From the NCBI GenBank assembly GCA_029378245.1, contig JARKIF010000115.1, positions 42,076-106,075 on the forward strand: 64,000 nucleotides of DNA, written 5' to 3'. Position numbers and translations under genes: made by a program. Under the pieces are notes generated by a model. The model did not search any database. It was not told the DNA's origin and saw only the letters and a program-made list of their open reading frames with translations. Origin of the DNA: Roridomyces roridus. Its lineage: Eukaryota > Basidiomycota > Agaricomycetes > Agaricales > Mycenaceae. Below are positions 36,028 to 48,380 of the stretch, in pieces. Positions within the stretch are counted from its first letter, which is position 1, and every line of letters starts with the position of its first letter.

Positions 36028-38431
36028 CTATTTGACAACCTTGAGTCTCACACGCCATTTCTTTCCAGTATAATCAGCCAAACTGATATCCTTTTTCGCA
36101 AGGATTTCAGCCCAGCGCACCCAAGGGCTCTTGGCTATGTCGCGTCTGAATTCAATCGAATGTTAACAGATAAATCTCACTTGATCTGAGTTGTCAACTC
36201 ACTCGTTTGTCGGCCATTGGCACCCGTTTCCCTGAATTTCACGCAAAGAAGGGAAGCAGCGTGAGTTGAGCGTCAAGAACAGGGTTTCCCAGTACGGATT
36301 TCTGTGACTTTTGAAAAGTTGAGATCTAGCGGTAGATGAAGAGCGGAGGTGGACGCACAGATATGAATCATGCAGGACGACCTTTCCCAGTGTGCTTGAT
36401 ATGACATTCTCCGAAACGAAGGACGTCGTGACCTTAAGAGTGGGGGAATTCTGACGCGAGATGTCAGCACGGACTTATCCCTGGTAGAAGACAGAACAAA
36501 ACGCACCGGGTGCGGCAGATACAATCCGAGGATTTTGATGTTGGGACAAAGCTCAAAGATATGCTTTGTCCCCACTTCGCCATACGAGCATGTCAAATCG
36601 ACCACTTTGTTTCCGTGGGAGCGCAAAAAATCCATGGTCGGCTCGGTCTCATGCTCACAGAGAACCAGAGTCCGAAGGGAGGGCAGCCTGACTACAAATC
36701 AGCAGCGAACGGGACAGAGATGCAGCAATTCGTACTCCATACGCGTCAAAGCGACCACAAAGGAAGAGTGGAATTTAGCAAGAGTTAGGTCCGTTAAGCA
36801 AGGTAGCGCCGCGGAGGGTATTTCGTCTAGGTCAAATATAGTCTTGCACTCCCAAACCAACGATTTGAGCGCGGTGAAGCGGGAGAATATAATCGGCGCC
36901 ATGGGCGAAGAAGCGGCGCAGATGCGAGTGGCTAGCTTCTGCAACGTAGAACCGCAGGTCTCCAGCGCGATCTCCAGTGCTTCCCACGAAATGCCGCCGT
37001 CGGACCGGTCAGGGGTGTCACCGGGGCTGTATACGTCTTGGGAGAGTAACGCTTCGAGGCCCGTGGTCTGACTGAGAATCACAGCCGCCAAGTCACGCCT
37101 GGCACGCACTCGCTGCGCAGCCTCGCTGTCATCGTCCGAGCTGTAGTCAGACTCGACAACGTAAGACTCGTCGAGCTCGCCCACGATAGTGCGAATGTGA
37201 CTGCCCAGCCAAGGGTTCCGTTCGACAACTGACACCAGGTTCGATGAATACCCATATTTCGTCAGGATTATGTGCGCGTAATAGTATGGAAGTGCGAGTC
37301 GCTGGAGCCATCCATTAGCCAGGATCTTGGATTCTGAGCACGCGTACATTGAAATATTTGGAGACCAGCAGGATAGGCAGTTGGGGAGGTATCTTGCTCT
37401 CTGGCTCTTCTTCCAATTCTGGGACCGACAGTGCGAAATACAAGATCCGTTTCCAGATGAATTCTTTGACCTCGGTCCTCGCAGCCTCCATAGGAATGAA
37501 TTCGGGGTTCGAAGGGGCTCCAATCTGCGCCACGGTAAGATCGCCAGAGCTCGCAGTATTAGACCTGGACACAAATCCTCAAAGATTCAGGACGAGATAC
37601 GGTCAGAGGTACTCACCCTGCGCGTTCTTCTTTGGTAAACCGTATCATCGCTTCGAGACCCTTGAAGTTGTCCAAAAATCCTTCCAGATCACCCGACACG
37701 CCCTCAGTGACTTGAACGCATCGTAGCGGGGAATCCTTGAAAATCCGGAAGAACCAAGCGGCAGCGAAAAGACTGGGCACGACGAGTGTGTGTATAGTAC
37801 GCATCTCGTTGAGAGATTCCAATAGCTCGTCCTGGTAAAGAAAGCTTGGTATCTTCAGCACGGACTGTAATCGCTTCAGTGTTGACTTGTCGGAGGAAAG
37901 GAGTGTACGGACTAGGCGGTCCCAGTTTGGGGCCAAGTTTCGCAGTGTCGTCACTAGTTTCGTGACCATTTGATTCGCCGGCGTCTTTCTGCATATTTGG
38001 AAAATCAATCGTGTGGGATTCACGAGAGGAAGGCCAGCGCAAAGGCCGGAGGTGCTGTCGGAAGAGAAGATGTTGAGGGAGATGGAGAGGTCGGAAATGT
38101 TTGGCGAGGATTGAAGAATGGTGCGCATCGGGGCACCGTATCCGCCTTCGACCCGGAGACGCTTGATAAACTGCCCGAGGTCTTTGTTTTTGAGTAAGGC
38201 CTGCGCGAGAGCTTTGGCCTGTGCCTTGGAGCGGATGACGACCACATTGTATAAGAGCGGTGTCGCAACGCGCAGCCAGGCCTTGCAGACGAGGAGATAG
38301 GCCGAGGGTGATTCCGCGTACTCTGCAAAGGGAGATTCTTCGCCGATGTCAGCGAATTTGTGATCCGGGACCTGCAGGGCAGGCGAGAGGATCTCCGAGA
38401 TGATCTCGTCGGGAAGAGAGTTGCCCGCCAT
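36028..38431 (-). CDS. F-box protein (intact reference copy)
   Basis: Seven exons (38431-37617, 37564-37348, 37301-36736, 36687-36507, 36450-36359, 36301-36203, 36145-36028) total 2,088 nt and 695 residues in one frame; introns are 46-57 bp with GT-AG ends. The N-terminal F-box-like segment is LPDEIISEILSPALQ with LLVCKAWLRVATPLLY. A leucine-rich-repeat-like body follows (LSISLNIF, LRCVQVTEGV, LPCLTDLTLAKFHS, LPSLRTLVLCEHE, NIKILGLYLPHP). The conserved end is WVRWAEILAKKDISLADYTGKKW. Probable substrate adaptor of an SCF ubiquitin ligase; substrate unknown. Its paralogue at 11602-16643 is wrecked by transposons, and this copy shows the empty sites. Confidence 0.9.
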
Positions 38432-38541
38432 TTTGAATGTCAGCTCCGTCGCTCCGTCGGTGATGGCGGTGAAGGACGAGTGGCGCGTGTGACAGTGACA
38501 TCACCGGATCACGATGTAGATCATGATGGCCTCACTCCTTG

Positions 38542-38589
38542 CTCCCAAACTCGCACCACTCTCCGAGTCTCCAGATTGGGGACTCGATT
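38542..38589 (+). mobile_element. Tiny KDZ transposase relic
   Basis: LPNSHHSPSLQIGDS on the plus strand matches the start of the KDZ relic at 11497 (LPNSHHSPSLQIADS). Flanking sequence up to the F-box start is also shared with 11450-11601. It marks one end of the duplicated segment. Only about 50 bp of transposase remain. Confidence 0.55.
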
Positions 38590-38974
38590 CGCTCAATTTG
38601 AATGAACATACAGCCGATCCAAAGCTACTCAAAGACGGATGCTCCGTGCTTACCGCCCCCGGGCCGGCCTCCGAGAATGATTCGTAAGTACTCTGGCCGC
38701 TGTCTTCGCGCCTCGAATGACAGCCTTCCCGTCTATCCGCCTAGCCGTATCATCGACAACAGCCACACTACGTCGCTGCCGTGGAGTGGATAGAGTTGCT
38801 GACGTGAAAAAGCTGTATGTCCGCAGCTAAGCGCAGTCTCTTGTCACCGCCAGCGCCGGGGCGCGCCGCGCACTGCTAATCCTGCTTAATTCTGAAACGG
38901 CATCTCCAGTGCGCAATTTATGGCCGTTTCCAATAAAAGGCCCTCAACACATTCAGTCAAGCTCACTGCACCCC

Positions 38975-40311
38975 ATGTTCCTTCCATCCTCCCTTCTGCT
39001 CCTCCTCGCCGGCCAGGCCCATGCGTCCTATAAGGACTTTGGCATCCCTCACTCCAGCGCCACAGTCTCCGTCAAAGTGTTCAATGTCGGGTTCTTGGAG
39101 CTCATCAACGCCACCCATACGTTCGCCAATCCCGTTGTCCCAGGCCATGAATCCGTCACATTCCCCATGTACTCTTTCCTCATCGAACACAACACCTCCA
39201 AGAGCCACCAAACGCGTCATATGTTCGACCTTGGCATACGCAAGGATCCGGAGAACCTTGCGCCTGCTTTCTCGACCGCCATAACCGCAGGACTGGCGTC
39301 TCTGAAGGAAGACAAGGATATCACAGAGCAACTCGAGGATGGTGGCATCCCCCTCACGAGTATCGACGCTGTCATCTGGAGGTGTGTACAGTTGCATCCA
39401 TACCCTTGACTCGTGGCTGATCTTCTTGACAGCCGTACGTTTTGCCTCCGCCGTCCTTGAATAGCGATTCATATTCCCCAGACTCGCACATTGATCACAT
39501 CGGGGACATGTCCAAGTTTCCCAGCACTACCGGCCTGATATACGGGCAAGGCACAAACACTGAGACCTTCAACACGACCTTCCCTAACGCCCAGTTGCAA
39601 GAGAGTGATTTTGCGTGAGCCGACATTCCACGTCTTTTATTCGATACTTATCTTCCCACAGCGGCCACAACATCACCGAGGTGGACTTTTCTAACACCAA
39701 GCTCAGCTTCAGTGGCCTGCCCGCCATCGACTTTTTCGGCGACGGTAGCTTCTATCTTCTCAACACGCCCGGTGTGAGTATTTTACCTTCCTCACGAAAA
39801 TAATCTCAACCATCTGCAGCACGCCTTGGGGCACATGAGTGCACTCGCTCGTGTCACGCCTACGACCTTTATTTCCATGGGTGGCGACACGTTCCACCAC
39901 GTAGCCGAAGCCCGCCCATTCCCCGATTTCCAGCACAACTTCCCCTGCCCAGGAGACCTCGTCGCCTCTGCGCGCAGCACCATCTCGACCGACTTCTTCT
40001 GGTCACCGCGCACGCATAACGGGTCCTTTGACATTCCCTCCCGCGCGCAGCCCTTGCTGTCCATCTCCGACCTTCCGGATTCAGTGTATGTCGACCCATC
40101 GACTGCCGCTGTGTCGCTCGAAAAGATCGCGACGTTCGATGCCGATGAGGATATTCTGGTGCTCGTGGCGCATGATGCTAGTGCGGCTGGATCGTTGCCG
40201 TATTTCCCTGCGTCTTTGAATGGTTGGAAGAAGGCCGGGTTGAAGAAGGAGATTGTGTGGAATTTCGTCAACGCCTCGAATCCGGCGTTCTTCTTTGATG
40301 TGACTGCATAG
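38975..40311 (+). CDS. Secreted metallo-beta-lactamase-fold hydrolase (lactonase-like)
   Basis: Exons 38975-39381, 39433-39434, 39482-39614, 39662-39773 and 39820-40311 give 381 residues. The signal peptide is MFLPSSLLLLLAGQAHA. The second exon is only 2 nt; it completes Ser and starts His of WSHSHIDHIGD, the HxHxDH zinc motif. Splicing that skips it loses either the motif or the frame. Other MBL features are [12 protein letters not shown]-like [25 protein letters not shown] (third metal region) and FISMGGDTFHH. The family resembles fungal secreted MBL proteins related to lactonases; the substrate is unknown. An in-frame ATG at 38909 adds 22 residues before the signal peptide and is less likely. 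Not related to the NAPE-PLD-like pair. Confidence 0.85.
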
Positions 40312-40413
40312 ACGAGGAGTTTCTACACTATTACTATACATACGCAGAGAAATTAGAACTATACCCACACACACGACTCCGAAGGATATGCTTGGTTGAG
40401 ATCTCAGATGCAT

Positions 40414-40760
40414 CAGACTTTTAACAGTTTGATTGTCAGGTCGTACGACCTGACAACCTCTGCCAAAACGCGACAACCGGCAGAATTCCGACAACCTGAC
40501 AACCTCATGTCCGAAAGGCCACAACCTCCCCTGTTCGATCCTTCATCAATGCATTTTATTTTTTTCCAACATTGCTCTAGAGTTTTGACCCATTGAATAA
40601 AATGCAGGTACATGACTTTAAAGCTATTCTGAGCTCCTCCAGGGATTCTGGTTGCATTTTCTAGCAAGGAAAAACCGGGTCTCGGTTTGGTCTCGGTGGT
40701 TGTGAGGTTGTCACAACCTGATAACGGCAAATACCTGGCAATCAAAATGTTAAAACACTG
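40414..40760. repeat. Possible MITE with imperfect terminal inverted repeats
   Basis: The left end, CAGACTTTTAACAGTTTGAT, and the reverse complement of the right end, CAGTGTTTTAACATTTTGAT, match at most positions, and GACAACCTGACAACCTC-type repeats occur inside near both ends. No convincing target duplication flanks it (AGATGCAT against ATGTGGAG). The CAGTG terminus hints at hAT, but this is uncertain. Confidence 0.45.
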
Positions 40761-41057
40761 ATGTGGAGTGTTATCTCCCACCGCGTTACGGAGCCACGGT
40801 AGGTCTGTCGAGAGAGATTACCGACGCTGGGGGAGTCAGGGGCGGGATGAACAGCAGGGAGCGACTCAAGCAGGCAGAGAGGCTCCGTGGATATGGCGGA
40901 AAGCAAGCCTACTTAATCTGATCTACGTACACATCACACCTAACTACACCAAACTGATGACCGCGCCACTGCCCTGGCACAACGCGTCTGATTTATCATG
41001 GTCTGTGGTCGCGTTTGATCGGCCGGGATCAAATCACATCTTGTCCTTTGCCACGAC

Positions 41058-42135
41058 ATGCAAACTGATGACACGCCTCATCGCACCCCCGAGCTCTGGT
41101 TCGATGACGGAAATATCGTTATCCAGGCGGAAAACAGCCAGTTCCGAGTACATCGCGGCATCCTGGCCGCGCGCTCGCCGGTCTTCAGGGATATGCTCTC
41201 GTTTCCGCAGCCGTCCGACGCCGAGCTCGTCGAGGGATGTTCCCTTGTGTGCTTCCATGATTCAGCAGTCGAGGTAAATGTTTTTTTGAAAGCTATTTTC
41301 GACTCTGAGTGAGTGTCCTTCCGTGTTGTTTCGAGGGTAGGCCCGGGGACTGATACAGTACAGGTTCTTTATGGAGCATCCCAGTCGCACGGAACTCGAG
41401 ACCATCGTCGGAGTTCTTCGGCTGAGCCACAAATACGAGGTGCCATATCTACAGCGCCGTGCTCTGATCCACCTCTCGTCACCGTTCTGCACCACCCTGT
41501 CGCGATACGACAGAATGGTAGCTCTGGCGGACCTGGCGGAATCCGGCAAAGATGCCCTCGAGGATCACCTACCTGCTAAAGACACGATTTCATGGCCTAC
41601 AGAGGTACTCGATGACGAAACCTTCTTTGGCGTTCTCATCCCACTTGTCCGGGAAGTCGGCGCCATCTGGGTTCTTCCCCAGCTCTTTTACCATCTGTCC
41701 GCCCGGTTCAAAGCATTGGCTGAAGAAAAAATCCTCAAAATCTGGACCAAAATCGGTATCAACGACCAGATGACATCCTTTCGCGGGCACGAGATTCAGG
41801 GTCAGAGTCTGACCGTTGATGTCACGACGTTTCTCACCGACCTCATTGGCGACGATTGTCAATCAGACAGGAGCTGTGCTCGCGCGCGACTCTTCGCAAT
41901 CAGAATTACCCGGGAAGTGACTCGGGACTTGCCGTCCATGCCACTCGAGGTATGGGGGGCGGCCGAGTGGGAGGCATTCGGCACTGAGGTTTGCAGGAAT
42001 TGCCTGGTGTCTTTGAGGGAGAAGCATCGGGCGGCACGTCAGGCATTCTGGAACAAGTTGCCGGAGATGTACAAGTTGCCGCCTTGGGAGGAGTTAGAGA
42101 AGATCAAGGTTGAGGCGATTGGGAAGATTTTCTAG
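41058..42135 (+). CDS. BTB/POZ domain protein
   Basis: Exons 41058-41308 (251 nt) and 41364-42135 give 340 residues. It starts MQTDDTPHRTPELWFDDGN after the shared leader TCTTGTCCTTTGCCACGAC. BTB core: RVHRGILAARSPVFRDML and SHKYEVPYLQRRALIHLSS. C-terminus: CRNCLVSLREKHRAARQAFW and YKLPPWEELEKIKVEAIGKIF. It is the open partner of the copy at 2012-3057 and has Gln where that copy has a stop. No break is seen. Confidence 0.9.
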
Positions 42136-42452
42136 AAGTACGGCCGTCGGACTGCATCTGGGGCTCTCAACTCTAACAGAAACTCGCTTCAGATGAGGAC
42201 CAGTTCATCTCCACGCGTCGACTCTGCGCTGTGTATGTCTTGTCAATGTATCATCATGTTGTATTGGGACCCACTAGAATATTTCTCGGACGTGAAATTC
42301 CTAGAGTGCAAAACAAGTCCGAGCTCTATTGTGCAGTTGTACTTTGGTTCGCATTGGGCCGACCCTCAGACCGTCTGAGTCCGACTCTGATGTGTTGTCA
42401 TTTGGGTACGCGTTTGATCGGAAACAAATCACATCTTGTCCTCTCCCACACC

Positions 42453-43541
42453 ATGCAAGTCGAGAACACGCCTCTTCGCGCCCCAGAACTCTGGTTTGAG
42501 GACGGAAACCTCGTTATCCAAGCCGAAAACAGCCATTTTCGCGTTCATCGCGGCATTCTAGCCGCATGCTCGCCTGTCTTTCAAGACATGCTCTCGTTTC
42601 CCCAACCGCCCGATTCCGAACTCGTCGAAGGATGCCCCATTGTGCGACTCCAGGATTCTGCTGAGGAAGTCGCTGTGTTCTTGAAAGCGTTGTTCAAACC
42701 CAAGTGCGTCGTCTGTTCTGCCCTCGCCAGTCGACTTCTAACTCTTCTCTAGCTACTTCATGCCATTCCCCGCCCAGACGGAATACGCTATCATTCGAGG
42801 ATGCCTCCGACTCGGAAACAAGTATGGCGTTGTTCATCTTCGCATTCGGGCCCTCGTCCACTTCTCGTCTCGATACCGCACGTCGCTGGCCGACTGGGAC
42901 GCCGCGAGGTACAGCCCCACAGACTATACCGATCCAGGCAAAATTCCCCGCGTACTCTCCGAGATTGTGTCCTGGCCCATATCCCTCCTAGTCGCGGACA
43001 TCATTTCTGTCGTTCGGGGAAGTGGGGGCACTGTGGCTCCTTCCGACGGCGTTCTATTACCTGTCCGCCGGCTGGGGAAACATACTCCATGAACCGAGTT
43101 GTGATCTCCTCTTCGATCACATGCAGGCCAACCTCCAATCTGCCGATGTGAGAGCTTTCGTCAAAGGCTATAGCTTACAGAGCCAGGCTGCAGCCACAGA
43201 GATGCTGCTGGCAGCCTTCCTATGCCAAGGCGATGTAATTGGTTGCTTATCCACTGACCATTGTCTTGGCGAGAGAATCATCGGAGCGGACCTCTCAAAG
43301 CAGCTGCTTGAGCTATGCCCCTCTGAGCCGCTCAACAAGGGACTGGAAATGGCAGCGTTTAAAGGAGGGGTTTCGGGTTTAGTGCGATTGTGTTCTATTT
43401 GTCGCGCGGCGCTCCAGGAGGCGCAGAAGGCCGCCCGTCAGGCCTTCTGGGACAAACTTCCCGAGTTTGTACGGGCTTCCTCCGTGGGAGGAACTGGAGA
43501 AGATGAGGGTCAAGGAGATAGGGACTTCCTGGGTTTCTTGA
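42453..43541 (+). pseudogene. BTB/POZ protein gene with two homopolymer frameshifts
   Basis: Exon 1 (42453-42703, 251 nt) and the intron (acceptor at 42752) are intact and match the gene at 6587-7677. In exon 2 an extra G in a GGGG run near 43016-43019 shifts the frame before EVGALWLLPTAFYYLSAGWG, and an extra T in a TTT run near 43474 shifts it again before YGLPPWEELEKMRVKEIGTSW, which ends at TGA 43539-43541. Both are one-base homopolymer gains, so sequencing error is possible. If both are corrected, the copy would be full length. Confidence 0.75.
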
Positions 43542-43758
43542 GCTTTTGAACATTGCCTTTCCGTTTCCAATGATATTATGGCGTTGACCTCCAACAATCA
43601 CACTGCGCAGAACGAATTGAATCTTTCGCTTGAGACAGGGGTATGTGGCGGTGAAGGCGGAGGACATTTTCCGGTTTTGTCATCAAGCCGTGTCATGCGT
43701 GCCGGCGAGCCATGTAGGCCTGATTCAAATTGCGAGTCGCTGCCGCGCACCCCCCACC

Positions 43759-45182
43759 ATGACCATCCAAGTCTCAGAGACGCCCGCCCAAGCCCACGCT
43801 CGCACCGAGCGCCAAAAACTAGGCAAGCCAAGCCACTGGGTCCACGACAAACCGACACAATTCGACAACCCCTGGCCCAGCTTCAGACACACCACCTTGT
43901 CCGACTTTAAGGATGTGCGTACACCCAGGTCTGCATGACGTTGCGCTGAGCGTTGCCTAGATCCTTCCTGTATGGATGAACAAGGCTCCTACCAAGGAGA
44001 CCATCGCCAAGATACCCACGAAAAAACCGACGTGGGGTGCTGAAGTCGCAGAGAACGCCGGCAAGATCAAGGCGACGTGGCTCGGGCACGCATGCTTCCT
44101 CGTCGAGCTCCCCTCTTCGACGTTAGGGATCCGCGGTGCACGCATCCTCTTCGACCCGGTTTTCAGCGACCGCTGCTCGCCAAGTCAAATCGCAGGTCCC
44201 AAACGCTTCACCCGTGAGTCTGTGCTTTTTGGGCCTTCGAGCAGTACTGAAAACTGGCTAGCCCCGCCCTGCTCACTGGAAGATGTCCCGGAATTCGACG
44301 CCATCGTGATTTCCCATAACCACTACGACCAGTGCGTCGCCTTCCCTCACTCTCCTACCTTTCTGACTGACGGAAATCCAGCATGGACACCACCACTCTC
44401 AAGAACCTCCTCAAGCGCCCGCACGCCCCGCACGTCTTTGCCCCCATTGGCAATGCCTCCTACTTCCGTGACCTTGGCGTCCCCGCCTCGCGGACCCATT
44501 GCCTCGATTGGTGGGATGCCCGCCGCGTCACCGCCGACGTCTCACCCTCCCAGAAGGTCGAGTTCGATATCACCTTCACCCCCGGGCAGCACTTTACCGG
44601 GCGAGGGATATTTGACCGATTCAAGACGCTCTGGGGAGGGTGGGTCGTTGAGGGCGTCGCTTCTGAGAGTGAGCCTCAGGCCAAGGTATACTTTGGTGGC
44701 GACACCGGGTACCGCGCTGTTCCTTCCTCTTCGGATGAGGGGCCCGAGACGCTGCCTGTTTGCCCTGCGTTCAAGGAAATCGGGGAGCGCTGGGGTGGGT
44801 TTGATTTTGCTATGATTCCAATTGGGTGCGTGTTCCGACTTGTTTTGTTGCGATGAGAGCTAATGCGGCGAGCAGCGCGTATTCTCCACGTGGATTCATG
44901 AGTCCTATTCACTGTGCGCCGAGGGACAGTGTGGCGCTGTTCAAGGATATCAAGGCGAGGAGGGCGCTGGGGATGCATTGGGGGTGAGTCTTGTCCTTTC
45001 TTCATTCAGCGCTCAATGCTCATCGATGTAGAACGTGGATTCTTACAAGCGAACACGTACTCGAGCCCCCCGAGTTGCTCGCCAAGGAGTGCGCCAAGGT
45101 GGGAATCAAGGAGGGACGGTTTGGGGTCTGCGGGATGGGGGACACCGTCGAGTTTGATGTTGGTGCGAAGGACGAGGCTTGA
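43759..45182 (+). CDS. NAPE-PLD-like metallo-beta-lactamase-fold hydrolase
   Basis: Six exons (43759-43914, 43961-44213, 44262-44331, 44382-44825, 44876-44983, 45032-45182) give 393 residues. It belongs to the MBL-fold group typified by N-acyl-phosphatidylethanolamine phospholipase D, which releases N-acylethanolamines from membrane lipids: [48 protein letters not shown], then HNHYDH (last His codon split by an intron), FTPGQHFTGRG, KVYFGGDTGY, DFAMIPIGAYSPR and LGMHWGTWILTSEHVLEPP. All expected metal-motif blocks are present. No transmembrane segment is seen. It is the open partner of 4925-6383. Actual substrate unproven. Confidence 0.9.
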
Positions 45183-45669
45183 GCTTGAGCTTGAGTGGTG
45201 GCAAGAGAGAAGGAGGCGAATAGAGTATAAGCCCAGTTAGTTTACTTAGTAAGTGACAACGATACCGGGCGGCCCCGTTTTAACTTGGTGACAGCCTTTC
45301 TGTCGCCTATCGAACTCGGGTCTCCGCCCCGCCGTTTACACGAGTATCGCGCGTACCAGCCCCGAGAGAACCCAAACGACGATGGGACCTCACTTGACCT
45401 TTCCAAGCTTGCACAAGGCAAGAAAATGGACTTGCAGTCTAGGAACAGGTTTTCTCGATTCTCGAAGCCTTCCTTACTTGCTTCCCTTGCGCGGTCAAAG
45501 AGAATTTTGGATCGACAACACTATATGTACACCATAATAGCCGGGAGGAAATGAACGTCGAGTCGAAATATTCAACGACAGGCGGCTCCTCGTTGCGAAC
45601 ATCTGGATAAGGGAGGCGGGAGGTCAAAATACAATCGACGAATGGATAGAACGACGCACAACAACGCTG
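45183..45669. other. Intergenic, duplicated block
   Basis: Corresponds in inverted order to 4517-4924. No gene was found; short frames are unsupported. Confidence 0.5.
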
Positions 45670-46731
45670 TCACACAAGCCAGGAAGTTCCTATCGCCTCC
45701 GTCTTCAGCTTCTCCAATTCCTCCCAGGGTGGTAGTCCATAAATTCTCGGCAGCTCTTGCTAAAACTTTCCACGAGCAGCTTGATGTCTGGCCATGAGCA
45801 ACGGAAGACAGACACTGCAAAGGCGATGTTCGAGCGCCGCCAAGTGGTCTCGGGCCACACTTCCAACGGACTGCAAGGCAGAGTATTACCGCCCATCACC
45901 TCATTCGTAGCGTCGAGTGCAACCAATCGTACCCGAACACATGCCAGCGGTGAAAGACAACTGTCGTCCATCTCCTCAGAAAAACATCTTAGAATCTCAG
46001 CAGAGGTGCTGAGACTCTGAATGTCTTGTCCACGCAGAAACGCAATCAGGTCGTCGATTGTGTTCAGAGATCTGAAGTGCTTCTTTTCGCCGAGTGAGAG
46101 CTCGGAACCGGGAGGATACATGATAGAAGACGCTCGAAAGCATCCACAGGGCGCCAACTTCGCGCACGAGCGGAATCAGAACTGCGAAATGCGATAGGTT
46201 TATCGGCCATTTCCACGTACTGATTTCCATGGCGGGCAGCCGGTCATTGTTGGCGGTTGGAAGATAATGGGCAATTCTGTCCCATTTCGAACAAGTCGTC
46301 GCGTACCCCGAGTACAAGTGGACGAGAGCACGGCGACGCAGATAGTCGACCTCGTATTTGTGGCTCAGACGGAGAACTCCAACGGTGATATGGAATTCCG
46401 TGACAACAGGGAAGGCCATGAAAAATCTAGACGCTTCCGGCGTAAGAGTGGAAGAAATAGGTAGGTACCCGATAGCTCACTCCGAGTCAAAGATCGCCCG
46501 GAGAAAAACGGATAACTCGGCCGCTGAATCATGGAGGCGAGCAAGCGGACAGCCTTCGACCAGTTCTGCGTCGAGAGGCTGGGGAAACGAAAACATATCT
46601 CTGAAGATGGGCGAGCGGGCGGCGAGGATACTGCGATGTACTCGGAACTGGGTGTTTTCGGCTTGAATGACGATGCTGCCGTCGTCAAACCAGAGCTCGG
46701 CGTGGCGATGAGGCGTGTCGTCGACTTGCAT
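45670..46731 (-). pseudogene. BTB/POZ protein gene, frameshifts and a stop
   Basis: Duplicate of 3460-4516. Exon 1 (46731-46481, MQVDDTPHRHAELWFDDGS) and the intron are well kept. In exon 2 the frame shifts near 46075 (between RRKEALQ and LNTIDDLIAFLRGQ) and again near 45835 (after WPETTW). In the last frame the Trp of KFWQEL is TAG. The end IYGLPPWEELEKLKTEAIGTSW is still readable, to a stop at 45670-45672. Three lesions make this a clear pseudogene. Confidence 0.85.
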
Positions 46732-47167
46732 GTTGTGGTAAAGGACAAGATGTGACAGCTGAAGGAAAAACGTTAGACACAAAAAAAAAATCGTCGATGT
46801 GAGGACCCAGTGCGGCCCAAAGATGCTCCAAGCCTTGCCAGGCACTGCCGGTGGCATCCAGCTCCAAAATGACGACCCCGGGACATCGCCTCTCCCTCAT
46901 TCTTCGGCCTGAGGTCCTCGGCCCGAATATGAACGCGATGTCGATTTATGTCTAACGTTTTTCATTCAGCTGGAATCAGTCGCGTCCTTCGATACCGGAA
47001 ACCGTCCCAAGTGTGAACAAGAAAATATATAAGAGGTACATGCCGATCCTTCCAACCGTACGACCATTGTCGATCTCTCTGGATTCTTCCAACTGCTCCA
47101 TTCTCAATCCAGTTCCAGAACATTTGGACCAAGCAAAACACTCAATGACACAGGAAGAGCCCACAAC
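46732..47167. other. Intergenic, no gene seen
   Basis: About 435 bp between a BTB pseudogene start and the next BTB stop, including a run of A near 46780. No support for a gene. Confidence 0.5.
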
Positions 47168-48275
47168 TTAGGATTCTGCAGCTGGAACAAACCAGTGAGA
47201 ACCGATGGCAGCGTCCCTCATCTGCTCCAGCTGTCTCCAAGAGGGTAGTCCATACATCTCCGGAAGTCCGTCCCAAAAGCTCTTCCGCATTTGCTCGTGT
47301 GCGTCCTCGAGGCTGTCTCGACACGGGTAGCAGACTTCCTCGTCGAAGCCTTCCCAGTTTGACCACAGCTCGAGAGGTGCGGACGGCTGGAGAGCAATGA
47401 GATCCCGCAAAGAATGGATAGCAGAAAGCCGCCCAATCGAGCACCCGGCAGGGCCATCACAAGCTGGTGATGAATCGCCGGGTTCTGACAAAGAACCCAG
47501 GAACCGGACGGCAGAAACCAGGGTTTGCTGAGAGTGACCGTCGAGGAAAGCCTCCAGATCCTGTGCCGCGAGGTTAACGTTTACCCCACGGCAGACCGTC
47601 CCATTGAAGACTGGCATGAGGGACATGGGATGGATCAAACTGGTGGACAGGGAATAGAACGCGGCAGGTAGAATCCAGAGGGCGTTCACCTCACGAGCCA
47701 GCTGGATGCATGAGATTTGCGTGTCCGTCCCTTGCGAATTCCAGGAAATTATTTGCGAAAGAGCGCAAGCAGAAGGAGGAGTCTCCTTGCCCACACCTGG
47801 ATTGAAATACTCGGCTGTGTCCCATTCGGACAACGTCGTGCGAAATGCAGACGACAAGTGGACCAAGGCCCGCAGACGCAGGTGTTCTACGTCATATTTA
47901 TGGCCGAGTCTGAGGCATCCTGAGATAATGGCGTAGTCGGTATGCGCGGGGAAGGGCATGAAATAACTGGAGGATTAGGATCGTTGGTATGATGCGACAC
48001 CGCGCCACTCACTCAGGTTTGAAGATGGCTTTCAAGAAAACAGTGACCTCTTTTGGATGATCTGTGAGGCGCACGAGTGGGCATCCCTCGACAAGCTCCA
48101 CATCGGCCGGTTGCGGGAACGAGAGCATATCTTTGAAGACGGGCGAGCATGCCGCCAGGATGCCGCGATGGACGCGGAATTGGCAGTTTGCTGCTTGTAA
48201 AACAATGTTCCCATCGTCGAACCAGAGGTCATGGATGCGGTGAATTGAGGCGTGGATGTCCGTGTCGGATAGCAT
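47168..48275 (-). CDS. BTB/POZ domain protein
   Basis: Exons 48275-48013 (263 nt) and 47966-47168 give 353 residues. The start MLSDTDIHASIHRIHDLWFDDGN is chosen over an in-frame ATG 18 bp upstream because it best matches the family's short leader. BTB core: RVHRGILAACSPVFKDML and LGHKYDVEHLRLRALVHLSSAF. Middle: REVNALWILPAAFYSLS. C-terminus: CYPCRDSLEDAHEQMRKSFW and YGLPSWRQLEQMRDAAIGSHW. No break. A DUF4419 pseudogene lies directly upstream on the same strand. Confidence 0.88.
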
Positions 48276-48380
48276 GTTGTGGTACGTGGACAAGGGCGTG
48301 ATTCAAACTCCGCTGTCAAGCGGCGCGTAAATAGGCCATTACAAAACGCGTAAATGTTAGAAAACGCAGTGCAGCAACCA

